NCBI GenBank assembly: GCA_029204225.1
Contig: CM055098.1
Span: 3,955,607 to 4,019,606 of the forward strand
From: Diphasiastrum complanatum
Lineage: Eukaryota > Streptophyta > Lycopodiopsida > Lycopodiales > Lycopodiaceae
DNA: 64,000 bases
Direction: 5' to 3'
Shown: one piece after another, positions 42,880-53,669 of the stretch
How the letters are laid out: each line of letters begins with the position of its first letter
How positions within the stretch are numbered: the stretch's first letter is position 1
Notes under the pieces: generated by a model
The model's database searches: none
What the model was told of the DNA's origin: nothing
Seen by the model: only the letters and a program-made list of their open reading frames with translations
Program-made: the position numbers and the translations under genes

Positions 42880-43165
42880 GCAGTGGTTAGGTTTGTTGCA
42901 AAAAATTTTAGGTACCTTTTTCCTTTTTTTTAACAAGAGGGGGCAGGTATGTGCCAGACACTCTGATAATTAATCGTGTTTGGGGGGGGGGGGGTGATAG
43001 GGGGAGGAAAATGTTTTCATTTCATTTTGGGGATGTGGGACCGTTAAGGGAGGGGCCTGTATTTGTTTTTTTTTTTGAAAAAGAAAATTTTAAAAATGCC
43101 GGACGCGGCCGCGTGTCCAGACCCGCGTTCGCGTCTGGGTCCCGCTTCCTTAGATATATATATAT
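42880..43165 (-). repeat. Dispersed repeat, copy 2 (inverse of 17594-17905)
   Basis: Reverse complement matches copy 1 from the TGCCCATG end to CCCGCTTCCT; here poly-G 42983-42993 corresponds to the poly-C of copy 1. A TA run (43153-43171) borders it as in copy 1. Confidence 0.8.
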
Positions 43166-43519
43166 ATATATCATAGATGTAGCCTGAATGCGTTTCGAGG
43201 GGTGGGCGTTCTGGAACGCAAAAAAAATTTGCTTCAATTTTCCAATTTTTTTTCATTTGGGCCGTGGTTCTTGGAAGAGAAAAAGTGGAGCAAATTTTTT
43301 TATGCACATCCAATTGCGATGATTGAACATACTACTACGAGCATCTATCCGACGAGGGTGACGTAGTGGGCATGACGCCAGGCACGAGAAACGAGCGTGT
43401 AGCCTCATCATCAAAGAGAGGGTTCTTGTATCATACTAGCACAAAGTTAGATGACTTTGACTGCCAATCAAAGGAGACATTGTCTAGATGATTTTGTATA
43501 TATACTGTTATCATATCAT

Positions 43520-44275
43520 TGTACTGGACCCGTTTGTTGCCTTGTGGCGCAGATCTCTGTCTCTGAGCGTACGGTCAGTGTCATCTCTGCTGCGGTGAAG
43601 CTGTAGGCTGTGGCCTGTGGGTTGGTTGTCTCTCTGGTTGTCTACACTGTCTTTGTTGTCTATGTATGGAAGCATCCAGAATTTTAGCCTCTCCATCAGA
43701 ATCGGTACTCTCCTGTCTCTGTCTCCGACGGGATAAACACTCCTGTATGCTCAGCTGTATCAAGGGGGAGGTGTCAGCGTCTAGCCTCGCCATATACGCA
43801 GGTCTGACATCTCTCGGATCATCAGTGGAACACATCTAGGGTCCTCATACGAAATCAAGGTAGAAAGTGTGAATGGATGATCTCGAAACAGGCAATAGTA
43901 TCTCCCTCGGATCTCATAGAGAAAATGAAACTCCTCCTCTACATCGTGCGTATCACACATACTACAAGTCCGAGCATCTCTCGGGGTGCCACTGTATCTG
44001 CCAGTCTCAATGCCTAGCTGGTGAGAGGAAACCCGAAACTGACCCATCACTATCCGCAGTTTGTGTGAGATACTATCCACCAGCTATCCGGGTACTATAG
44101 GATACCCAGCGAGATCCCGGGATAGAAAATGTGCCCGATAAAACTCCGTCTTCACCCTAGATGAACCCTGGCAAGTGCTCTGAACATATGCCCTATACAA
44201 GTGTCCTCGAACATACTGATGAGTACCAACTGGTAGACCCGTAATATGAATACTCAATGTGGAGAGGAGACAGTT
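43520..44275 (-). mobile_element. LINE fragment F (ORF2 C-terminus)
   Basis: Minus strand. Matches the ORF2 tail: VSSHQLGIETGRYSGTPRDA, TCSMCDTHDVEEEFHF, YEIRGRYYCLFRDHP, PRCVPLMIREM. The region to 44275 continues with upstream ORF2 homology (GTHQYVRG-like, 44230-44200). A stop near 44065 and a deletion within the zinc segment (the second Cys is missing: FLYEIR) show decay. No terminal stem-loop found; the 3' boundary is unclear. Confidence 0.72.
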
Positions 44276-44279
44276 ACGA

Positions 44280-45020
44280 ATGAAGCCACAATTGATCTAG
44301 AGCTAAGCTATGAAAGCATCACATAAGCAAGACTTAACCCTAGAAAGCAGGAAAGAGAGAGATTAAGGAGATTGAAAAGAGAGATCAATATAATCAGCTG
44401 AGTAACAAATGACACAGATTCCCTACTTATAGCCTAGAGGAAGCCCTAAAAGGAAGCTTCCAGTGGTAGGGCCCAATTGGGGGAGATAATAGTGCACCCT
44501 CAAAGAAGGCCCCCACTCTCCAGTACTATGTCCAAATGCCCCAATGATGAATAATAAGGCCCAAGGCCAACCATATAGTCGAAGTGTCAATAATGAATAA
44601 AATAGGGCCTAAGGCCTGCTTATGCATAAAGTAAAGTACATGTAAATGGACGTCACGAATGTAATGAGCCGAGTCCATAACTCTCCCCGACACAAAAAAA
44701 AGACCCAACTGCCGAAAAGAAACTGGATCAAACAGCAGCAAGACTTGGTGCATCAACAACTAGAGCAACATCTGATGTAGAGGAATCAACAAGCGCAGCA
44801 AGAGCACGAGCCTGATCTGCAAGTGACGGTGTATGATAAAAGACATCAATAGGCTCCCATGTGGCCTCCTCAACAGGACAACCATCACACTGGACCAAAA
44901 ACTGAATCTGCCGGTAGCGTTGACTATGGTGAAGGCGAACCTGGTGAATGGCGGCTGGTAAGAAAGGGAACAGCTCAGGATCCACATCGTGGCGACAAAG
45001 GGAACATCTCGGCTGCCTCA
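44280..45020 (-). mobile_element. gypsy D remnant: chromodomain and LTR
   Basis: Minus strand: chromodomain (45010-44740; FPFLPAAIHQVRLHHSQRYR, QIQFLVQCDG, EEATWEPIDVFYHTP), purine tract GGGGAGAG, then an LTR-like end from about 44675 leftward with TATA (GGCTATAAGTAGGG). Same family as gypsy A. The upstream part of pol is replaced by the repeat field at 45020-47340. The LTR end lies against LINE F at 44275-44280. Confidence 0.72.
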
Positions 45021-47340
45021 TCTGAAACCAAGCAATATGAAACAACCAGGAATGCCAAGGAACCAAATGAAGATCAAGCAGCAACTAGGAATGCCAAGGT
45101 ATTCGTAATGCCCAAGATAGTAGAGGAGCAGCCCAAAAGGTAAGGACATCATACCAAGGTATCCAAAAATCCCGAGAAGGTAGAACTGCATCAGCAACGG
45201 GAAGCCAACAAGGAAACTAGAAAAGAGATGGACACTCATCGCGAATAGCCGCATCATACACGTAACCATCAACCATATGTGCAAACTCAATGATATAGGT
45301 GCCCCAAGAAACGATAGCAGCATAGGAAGACCAGCACTAAGGAGTAGGAACATAAGCAGGATGACAGGCACGCTGTAATAGCATGGAAAACCAAGCAATA
45401 TGCGAGGAAACATGGAGCATAAAGAGATCATCCTGACAAAGGATAGCTAGAATGGAGAAATGTGCACCAGCATGGTCAAAATCCCAAGGTATCCATAAGG
45501 CCCATGAATGAGAAGTAGCAATGGCACACGGTACCCTCAAGGCCCATATCACGAAAAGAGCAGCATGCCAAAAGCTCCAGAAGGTCCAAGAAATCAATGC
45601 ATCATCTAAAAAGACATGATGCATGAAAACAATAGTAACAAATCTAGAAATAGTAGAGGCCCCAACTGAAAAACTGTAGCCGAAATACTCATCCAGAAAG
45701 ACCTCATATGGACATACCAATCCATCATAGGATGCAGCAAAAACGGATGGAGAATCGGATGACACATCGGAACTGGCCGCAAGTGTAATCCCAAAGTACA
45801 CAGCAGGCGCACAAGTGAGGAATAGAAATGCACCAGAACGAGGAACAGGATGCGCAGCATCAGTAGCAAGAATCGGAGCAATTTCCACATGATGTAGGTG
45901 GGAATGAGTATCAAAGCACATATCAGCAACACTGAAGTATATGGTGGCAACATCCCCAAAAACTATCCAAGAGAGGAGAAGGAACTCTCTCAAGGTACTC
46001 TGATGGTCTCAGAACACCAGAACAAAGTGGCAAGTCAGCATCGGAGACCAAGCGATATGGAGCAACACGAAATGACTGGGAACCTAAAGATCACCCGGAC
46101 AAACAGTAGCTAGAACAAAGGCCATAACCCAAGCCATCAGGATATGCCAAGCCTGACAATGAGCAACAATCCAAGGAACAGATAGAGAGCCACATGCATA
46201 ATCATAGAGATATTCACACGATAGGCGAGCAGTAATATGGAAAGACCGGCACCAATCAACAAGTCCAAATGAAAACCAAGCTATACGTAATAACCAGGAA
46301 TGGCATATATCCATAGCTGAAAATGAAGCAGTAGTATGAGCAACAGGTCCAAATGAAATCCAAGCAATATGTAATAACCAGGAATACCATATATCAAGAG
46401 GTAAAAAGATATCAGTCGCATGAAAAACCTCTAATGCATAAAAAGCCCAAAAGTGTATACCATCGCCATTGACTGCAGCAAACCTATATGTAGAAACACA
46501 AGGAGACTAAAGATCCCCGTATACTCATCCAGAAAGATCCCAGCATATAAATACCCTAGATAAGTGATAGTGACCATCTGGCAAATATCCTCGGATGGAA
46601 AATGTGTAACGGTAAGGGTCAAAGGCGCATGAATCATGTAAAGAATCGTAGAAATATCATGAGGCAGGTTACAAACCTCAAGCAGAGATCCATGGAGTAA
46701 AGCGAAAGAAGATACAACCTGATCACCAAGAGCGAAGAAACCATCAACCGTGGACCCGTGAAGAACCCCTGAGAAATCGCAGGAACATCGGCCATAACGG
46801 ACTCAAGAGATGGAGATATAGAGACCAATGGAGAAGATACTGCACCATCCACCGAACCAAGAGGGCTATCTGAGGTATGCGCAGAAGCAATAGTAGAATA
46901 CCACCAAGGTATACGGCCTCAATATCAATGAAACCAGGAATGACCACTGAATACGATATCTATGAATCAAGGCATATAGGCGCAAGGCACGCAGCAACAA
47001 CCTATAAATCTAGAGCAGCATCAACCTAAGGAAGAGGACCAACGGATGGTGAAAGTGAAGCAGCAACTGATGTACTCTGAATGGAAAGAAGAGCTGCACC
47101 CTGAGCCTCTGGCAGGCTACGCATAAACTCCTTCCCGGTAACAAACTGATAGTCACCCTGGGAATCAATACCAGCAAGTAAATGATGTTGATTAGCATGA
47201 GTAAAGGAAAGTGCGAAACTATGTGCCCTTGTGTTTTATCTATATACACATGCCAAACAACTAAAGGTGCATGTCTATCATCTATAGATTCAGGAGTAGA
47301 ATTCAAAAAATTAGACTTAACCAGTCTACCCATTGGCAAA
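45020..47340 (-). repeat. Degenerate repeat field of unknown origin
   Basis: Phrases like ACCAAGCAATATG (45028, 45390, 46048, 46275, 46360), AATAACCAGGAATG/ACCA, CCAAGGTATCC (45157, 45484, 46908) and TACTCATCCAGAAAGA (45677, 46518) recur without regular period. On the minus strand several copies translate to Trp/His-rich peptides with I-A-W-F (WHSWLFHIAWF, CHSWLLRIAWF, SSHIAWF). No known domain. Could be an old satellite or a rapidly diverging gypsy 3' region. Confidence 0.6.
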
Positions 47341-47352
47341 AAAGGGATCTAA

Positions 47353-47740
47353 ATGTTGGTGGTAACTTGCTATAACTCTTTGAGGTCTGTCATTGATCCA
47401 GGTAATTTCTTCTTCGAGGTGAGCCTACTCATAGTGCATCATTCACTGCAGATCCAAATGAGCAAAAGAGGTGAATTTAATGTCTGCCATCGAAGCCCTT
47501 CAAAGTGGGATCTCCAACATCAACAACAAGCCACGCTAGATACAACGCTGAACTCTCTTGTCATCGAAATACAGCACCAAGCACCAAAGCCCTAACAAGA
47601 GGGCGAAAGCAAATAGTTCATGAGGGCACAATGATAGCAAATTGCTTCAATATTGGTTTGAACTTTGTGTTAACAATCAGAAATGCAACATCAAGCATTC
47701 ACCATAAGTAATCACCAAGTAGGGGGACGGAAGAAGAACA
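47353..47740. other. No gene recognised
   Basis: Sequence between the repeat field and the copia 2 LTR; short frames lack motifs. Confidence 0.45.
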
Positions 47741-47925
47741 CGCAATATCACTCTATCACACTAACTCATACTGAATGTAAAATGTACATATAAACCCTGA
47801 ACCCTGATAGAGAGAGAAAACCCAAGAGTAGGCTACTAGACTAGCCTACGGCTAGTCACAGCTAGTAATAAAGTACATCGTAAACAGTAACTAAGAAGTG
47901 TAACAATGAAGTTTATCATTGATTT

Positions 47926-50900
47926 CTAACACTCTCCCTCAATGATAAAATTACATTCTTCTATTCCTAGTAGAGTACGAAACTTTTCAAATTTACATCT
48001 ACCTAATGACTTAGTAAAAATATCTGCCACTTGATCTTCAAATTTACAGAAAACAAGATCAATGGCTCCATCAAGAATTTTCTCTCGAACAAAATGATAA
48101 TGTATTTCGATGTGCTTGGTTCGAGCATGTAAAACTGGATTTTTGGCAAGGTGAATGTAGCTTTGATTGTCGCAAGATATAGTAGTTGCATCCACCTGTG
48201 GTTGACCTAAATCCACAAGCAATCTTCGTAACCATACCGCTTCTTGTGCAGCATTGTTGAGTGCTCGATATTCAGCTTCCGTCGAGGATAAGGCTACTGT
48301 AGGTTGCTTTTTGCTGCTCCATGAAACTGCAATCGTACCGTAACTGAATGTATGACCACTGGTAGACCTTCTGTCATCAATATTACCTGCCCAATCAGCA
48401 TCTGTATATCCTATCAATATTGGCGCTTCAGGCTGATCATACTTCAAACCAAAATTCAATGTCCCTCGAATGTATCTGAGAATACGTTTAGCAGACTTCC
48501 AGTGTGTTTGACTAGGATCTTGCATAAATTGACTAACAACACCAACAGCATAAGAAATATCAGGTCGTGTGTGTGTCAAATAAATCAAACTACCCACCAG
48601 CTGTCTATACAAATAAGCATCCACTTTCTCAGATTCATCATATGCAGTAAGCTTCGTATTGACATCCATAGGTGTACTCACAGGCTTACAATCCTGCATA
48701 TTAAACTTATAAAGCAAATCTCGTGCATATTTGCTTTGTGTAAGAAAGACCACGTTTTCCTTTTGCCATACTTCAATGCCAAGACAATAGTGCATCAATC
48801 CTAGATCGCTCATGTCAAAAGCATTGGAAAGATCTGATTTGATTTCATCAATTAAGCTCTCATTACTTCCTGTAATAATCAAATCATCCACGTACAACAC
48901 AATGAACACTATATCTGAATCTTGCCTTAGAATGTAAAGATTAGGATCAGCATCACTCTTTACCATTCCCCTTCGCTTAAAGTGTTCATCAATGCAAGAG
49001 TACCACGCCCGTGGTGCTTGCTTCAATCCATAAATAGCTTTGTTACAAACAAGGTGCTCTCTCCCTGGTTCAATAAATCCTTGAGGTTGTACTAAGTACA
49101 CCTCTTCATCCAGCACTCCATTAAGAAAAGCAGATTTAACATCCATTTGCTGGATCTTCCAACCATAGAAAGCAGAAATAGCAATAACAGAACGTATAGT
49201 TACCATCATAGCTACGGGTGCGAAGGTTTCCTCAAAATCAATACCTTCCTGCTGCTCAAATCCTCTCGCAACCAACCATGCTTTGTATTTGTTGAGTTGC
49301 CCATCAGCTCCATATTTGATCTTGTATATCCATTTGCAAGTGATAGGCGTCTTACCATCAGGTAGCTCAACCTTGAGCACAGAACCCATTAGCGCTAGAT
49401 TCATCTTCAATCTTGCAGGAGGTTTTCGATTTCTACTTGATCTTCTAAGCTCTCCCTGCTCACTAGATTCGGGAGTATCTCCCTTCTTTGCACCATCTGT
49501 GACTGATAAGTACCATTTAGGTACTCTCTTGGAAATTTCAGCATCAGGCTTGCCTTTGTCCAATGGATTTTCTGTATCAAAATCCACTTCCTTCTTGACC
49601 TGTACTTTTGCTCCCTCATCAAAAGGTTCAGTGATTACTTCAGATTGTTCACCTCGGCCCATCTCGTCAAATGTAGCATCCCTAGAAATTACAAGCTTCT
49701 GTGCATTTGTGTCATACATCCTGTATGCCTTGGCCTTCTCATCATATCCAAGGAAAATACACTTGATAGCTTTTGCATCCAATTTCCTTCGTTTCTCATC
49801 AAGAATATGAGCATAAGCATCACAACCAAATACTCTCAAATGAGAAATATTAGGTTTCTTTCCAATAATAGCTTCATGAGGTGTCTTACCTTCCACGGAT
49901 TTTGTAGGACACCGATTCAGGATGTGCGTAGCTGTGGTACAAGCTTCTGCCCAAAAGATGTTTGGCAAACCCTTGCTTTTGAGCATCGCCCTGGCCATCT
50001 CAACAATAGCTCTGTTCTTTCGTTCTGCAACTCCATTTTGTTGTGGTGAATAAGGTGTTGTAGTCTGCCTCTTGATCCCTTGATCTTTGCATAAATCAAT
50101 AAATTCTGTCGAAAAATACTCACCACCTCCATCAGATCTCAAAGTTTTGATGCAACATCCTGTTTGCTTTTCAACTAATGCCTTGAATTCCCTGAACTTA
50201 GCAAAAGCATCTGATTTCTTGCTTATGAAATAAACCCAAATGCATTTGCTATAATCATCAATAAAGGTGATAAAGTAATAGCAGCCACTAAGAGATCTAG
50301 TCTGCATAGGTCCACATAGATCACTGTGGACAAGATCTAGGATGCCACTGGCTCTCCTTGCTCCACTTTTGGGAAACCTCTCTCTGTGTTGTTTTCCCAA
50401 AATGCAACCTTCACAAATTTTTCCTTCAAAAGAAATATCAGGCAATCCTATAACTAGATTACCTCTTTTGAGAATCTGTAAACTTTGAGCACTAATATGA
50501 CCGAATCGTTGATGCCAAAGATCACTTCGACTATCAACCGTGCTTACCATATCTTGAGCAAAAGATCTCGCATTCAATTTGTAGAGTCGATTCCCGTTGA
50601 CTCTAGCTCCTGTAGCAATCACTTTGTAGTGATTCTTGATGTCTTTGACAAGACATTTGTCGCTGTCAAACTCAACCTTGAGTTGTTGATCAGCCATCGT
50701 CCCAACAGATAGTAGATTGTTAGCTAAGCCAGGTACATATTGCACATTGCTTATCCGCTTTATCTTCCCGCTGGCTAACTTCACTGGTACCACTCCAACT
50801 CCTTTAACAGATAGCAATTTGCCATCGGCTTGTCCAACTTCATCACCATTGTGAGTTTCCTTGAGTTCTGAAAACCACTCTTTCCTTGAAGTCATGTGCT

Positions 50901-51162
50901 TGGACGCACCACTATCAATGTACCAGGTATCCTTGGCTCCATCACTTGTCATTAATGCTGTAATGAACAAGTTTGAACTCTTACCTGTATCATCTTGATA
51001 TTGATCATCATCGTATTGATGTTGATCAGCATAATTGTCTTCATAATAATCATCATCAAATTGATGTTGATCAGCATAATTGCCCGCTTGCCATTTGCCT
51101 TTTCTTTGTTCTATCTCCTTCTGTTTCTTGAAGCATTCACGCTCCCAATGGCCAGGTTTGTT
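47926..51162 (-). CDS. copia 2 pol polyprotein, long open frame
   Basis: Open for over 1,050 codons after TGA at 51163-51165. Linker with a duplicated NYADQHQ(F/Y)DDD segment; protease WYIDSGASKHMTS (D-S-G); zinc/pre-integrase WHQRFGHISAQSL...CEGCILGKQHR; integrase D (VHSDLCGPMQT), D (LRSDGGGEYF), E (GVAERKNRAIVEMARAM); RT QMDVKSAFLNGVLDEEVY and VLYVDDLIITGSN (YVDD); RNase H YTDADWAGNIDDRRSTSG, ALSSTEAEYRALNNA, ADIFTKSLGRCKF. All catalytic residues are present, so loss of coding is recent or limited to the gag end. The zinc knuckle before it (GNCRY, stop, NKPGHWEREC) contains the TGA. Confidence 0.93.
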   Translation of the reverse strand, partial: NKPGHWERECFKKQKEIEQRKGKWQAGNYADQHQFDDDYYEDNYADQHQYDDDQYQDDTGKSSNLFITALMTSDGAKDTWYIDSGASKHMTSRKEWFSELKETHNGDEVGQADGKLLSVKGVGVVPVKLASGKIKRISNVQYVPGLANNLLSVGTMADQQLKVEFDSDKCLVKDIKNHYKVIATGARVNGNRLYKLNARSFAQDMVSTVDSRSDLWHQRFGHISAQSLQILKRGNLVIGLPDISFEGKICEGCILGKQHRERFPKSGARRASGILDLVHSDLCGPMQTRSLSGCYYFITFIDDYSKCIWVYFISKKSDAFAKFREFKALVEKQTGCCIKTLRSDGGGEYFSTEFIDLCKDQGIKRQTTTPYSPQQNGVAERKNRAIVEMARAMLKSKGLPNIFWAEACTTATHILNRCPTKSVEGKTPHEAIIGKKPNISHLRVFGCDAYAHILDEKRRKLDAKAIKCIFLGYDEKAKAYRMYDTNAQKLVISRDATFDEMGRGEQSEVITEPFDEGAKVQVKKEVDFDTENPLDKGKPDAEISKRVPKWYLSVTDGAKKGDTPESSEQGELRRSSRNRKPPARLKMNLALMGSVLKVELPDGKTPITCKWIYKIKYGADGQLNKYKAWLVARGFEQQEGIDFEETFAPVAMMVTIRSVIAISAFYGWKIQQMDVKSAFLNGVLDEEVYLVQPQGFIEPGREHLVCNKAIYGLKQAPRAWYSCIDEHFKRRGMVKSDADPNLYILRQDSDIVFIVLYVDDLIITGSNESLIDEIKSDLSNAFDMSDLGLMHYCLGIEVWQKENVVFLTQSKYARDLLYKFNMQDCKPVSTPMDVNTKLTAYDESEKVDAYLYRQLVGSLIYLTHTRPDISYAVGVVSQFMQDPSQTHWKSAKRILRYIRGTLNFGLKYDQPEAPILIGYTDADWAGNIDDRRSTSGHTFSYGTIAVSWSSKKQPTVALSSTEAEYRALNNAAQEAVWLRRLLVDLGQPQVDATTISCDNQSYIHLAKNPVLHARTKHIEIHYHFVREKILDGAIDLVFCKFEDQVADIFTKSLGRCKFEKFRTLLGIEECNFIIEGEC

Positions 51163-51516
51163 TCAATACCTACAATTTCCAGGTTTATTTTGCTTGGAAT
51201 AGCCACGTCCTTGACCTCGGCCTTGATTCCAATTGCCTCGATTTGGGCCATTATTGGATTGTTCTTAAAATTGTTGGAACGATCCATGATATGAGTTTTC
51301 AACTCTTGATTGGTGTCTTCCACGACCAAATCTGCCAACACGTCCTCTCACTGCAAGAGCTTGATCAAATCCCCTGTTGCGATGACTCAAGTTCTCTTGA
51401 CGTTGTTCTTCCTACAAAAGCAATCCACCTAACTCTTCATAGGTTGGAAGATTTTCTCGTGTGGCTATACTTGTCACAAAAATTTGATGTGACTCACTCA
51501 AACTATTCAATGTCAA

Positions 51517-51954
51517 CTACACGATCTCACGATCCTGTACTTGCTCTCCAACTGCTGCTAATTGGTCACGAATCTCTTTGATCTTCAGTAGGTGATCATC
51601 AATAGTTGCACCATCATCCATCCGCAATGTGTGCAACTTCGTCTTCAGGAATAGCACTCGAGATGTGTTTGTGGTCTCAAACAATGCCTTCAACGTATCC
51701 CATGCTTCTTTTGGTCCTTCTAAATCCGAAATGTAGGGAATAATTGCATCTCTAACTGATAAGTTGATGACATTTTGTGCTTTCCGTTTTCTCCTGTCTT
51801 CTTCAATCACTGGCCTTGTCTCTTCACCTGTCACGATCTCCCATAGCTCCTTTTCCATCAAAATGTTTTTCAGTTTGAATTTCCAAACTGCATAGTTGTC
51901 GGCTCCTTCCAATTTGCTTGACTCATTGAGGACACTCTCGCTTAGAGTTGCCAT
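51517..51954 (-). pseudogene. copia 2 gag, N-terminal part
   Basis: From ATG 51952-51954: SSKLEGADNYAVWKFKLKNI and MEKELWEIVTGEE, a copia gag closely related in pattern to that of copia 1. It ends at a stop (51517-51519) that is in the same frame as pol, so gag and pol were once one reading frame. The region 51166-51516 contains further gag sequence (Arg/Gly/Asn-rich, GRGQGRGYSKQNKPG-like) with disruptions. Confidence 0.87.
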
Positions 51955-52024
51955 TACTGAACAGATGAGTCCGGATCAAGTAATTTATCACACCACAGAA
52001 CTGTATATTTTTCTGGTTATACAC

Positions 52025-52262
52025 CTGATATCGGAATGGAGCGCCAAAGTACGGCTGCTTAGGATCCTCTTTAACTTGTGCACGTGGATCCGATATTGGA
52101 GCATGCGATATCGGACTGGAGCGCGGATGTACAACTGCTCGGAATTTTCTTTAGCTCGTGCGCTTGGATCCGATATCGGTACGGACAATATCGGACTGGA
52201 GCGCGGATGTATGACTGCTCGGGTTTCTCTTCAGCTAGCTTGGATCCGATATTGGTACAGAA
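52025..52262 (-). repeat. Three tandem copies of an ~80-bp GATATCGG repeat
   Basis: Unit pattern: GATATCGGACTGGAGCGCGG, ATGTA..ACTGCTCGG, then CTT(T/C)AGCT...CTTGGATCCGATAT. Starts at about 52031, 52109 and 52188. Lies just upstream of copia 2 gag, where a 5' LTR would be expected, but is absent from its 3' LTR. Confidence 0.8.
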
Positions 52263-52339
52263 AAAGAGAGAATATAAGAACTTTCAGAGGGAATATTCCA
52301 AATTCCCTACTTCGGCGCGGCGGCTACGCCGCCTCCTCT

Positions 52340-53590
52340 TTGCTTAGATAGAAAACGAGTGATCGTTCAAACAGACAGATATCAGTAATGTGAAAGGTAT
52401 GAAGCCACAAAGCTCTAAATGGCAGTACTAGACACTCTCTGGTGTGATTTGCAGTACCCCAAACAAACAAATGAGAGATTTCTTGGCACAACTCTCTGAC
52501 AAATGACACTTTTCACAAAGACAAAAAAAAATATTGCAAAACTTTTCCCACTTAACAGATTTTCAATCTGTCTGATGCTACCCTGGCCTTTTTGGGGCCT
52601 CCGGGACTGTGTCTTCGTTCCCACTAATAACTGTGAGCTCCAAAACCTGCAAAGTACATCAAGAAGGATTTCTTCCAGCCGTTTTTATCTCTCCAAGCTT
52701 TCACCTCCTGTGAAAGACTTTTTCACTTACTGTCATGATCAACACATGTGGCATTTTGACAAATCAAATGAGAAAACCTCCCCTTTTAAAGATCTAAGTG
52801 GAGCTTAGATATCAAAAATAGCAACAATGGTAAAACTCCAAAGAAATCTGGTAAATTTCCAAAACAGCAGAAAACTTGCACTTTTATGGATCTCAATGAA
52901 CCTTGATGGACCTTAGACAACTAGAACATCATAGAAATAGATGGATCCTAGAAATGATAACATGCATGCCACTTGCATACACTCAACATTACACACATGT
53001 ATCAATCTTCCCTTCTACCTGCCATACAATCTTGATTTCGTCATAAAACAAGACATATACTTTTAGATCATAAAAAAATTCAGGTGACATCCTCCTTGTA
53101 GTCAAACCCCTTCTTAAGATGGTGTGCTTCAAGAAAATGATGATCCGACTATAAATGGCACCCCACCTTAATTGATCAAAAACAAGTAAATAGATGTCCT
53201 TTTGCTTCCTCAAACTGCCTCAATCAAAAAAAAATTGCTTGCAGGAATTTTCGGTTTTGGCACCTAGGAGCCATAAAACTCGTTAGAATTCAACGTAGAA
53301 TGGCCAACAACTCGATGTCAATCTAATCCAAAACCATTTGTAGCGTGAGATAAATAGTATAAAATTATTTTAGAGAGAGAATATGTGAGGTGTCGTAAAA
53401 AATGTCACACTTTTGTCGGCAAAAATGTCACGCTTTGCCGGCAAAAAATGTTACCCATTTGCAAAAGGAAAAGCTAAATAGGTTTTAAGAAAATGGTAAA
53501 AAACAACACAGCCTCCAAAAATATATAAAAACTTTTTGTGGGTAAGTGCCCATTGCCCGTCATCGACGGGCACAAGTAACTAGTATATAT
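52340..53590. other. Intron sequence, no gene recognised
   Basis: Short frames only. A GC palindrome (GGCGGCTACGCCGCC) at 52320-52334 precedes it. Confidence 0.5.
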
Positions 53591-53593
53591 ATC

Positions 53594-53624
53594 TGTGTGT
53601 GTGTGTGTGTGTGTGTGTGTGAGT

Positions 53625-53666
<42 letters not shown>
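53594..53666 (+). repeat. (GT)n tract
   Basis: GT microsatellite with one GAGTGG interruption. Confidence 0.95.
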
Positions 53667-53667
<1 letters not shown>

Positions 53668-53669
53668 GT

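Larger units (their letters stand above)
47740..51954 (-). mobile_element. Ty1/copia element 2 (minus), 5' LTR not found
   Basis: Gag and pol occupy one minus-strand frame with a few stops. The 3' LTR begins at 47931 (minus strand TGTTAGAAATC) right after the tract TTGAGGGAGAG (47932-47942). Its far end is uncertain (about 47.74 kb). I cannot find a matching 5' LTR right of gag. Confidence 0.85.

Noticed and set aside
45018-46947. Hydrophobic minus-strand ORFs as membrane-protein genes
   Set aside because: They change frame between repeat units and have no start or family pattern; treated as a repeat field.
51955-52340. 5' LTR of copia 2
   Set aside because: No segment matches the sequence left of 47931, and no convincing tRNA-iMet primer site is present; only a weak TATCAG match near 52.02 kb.
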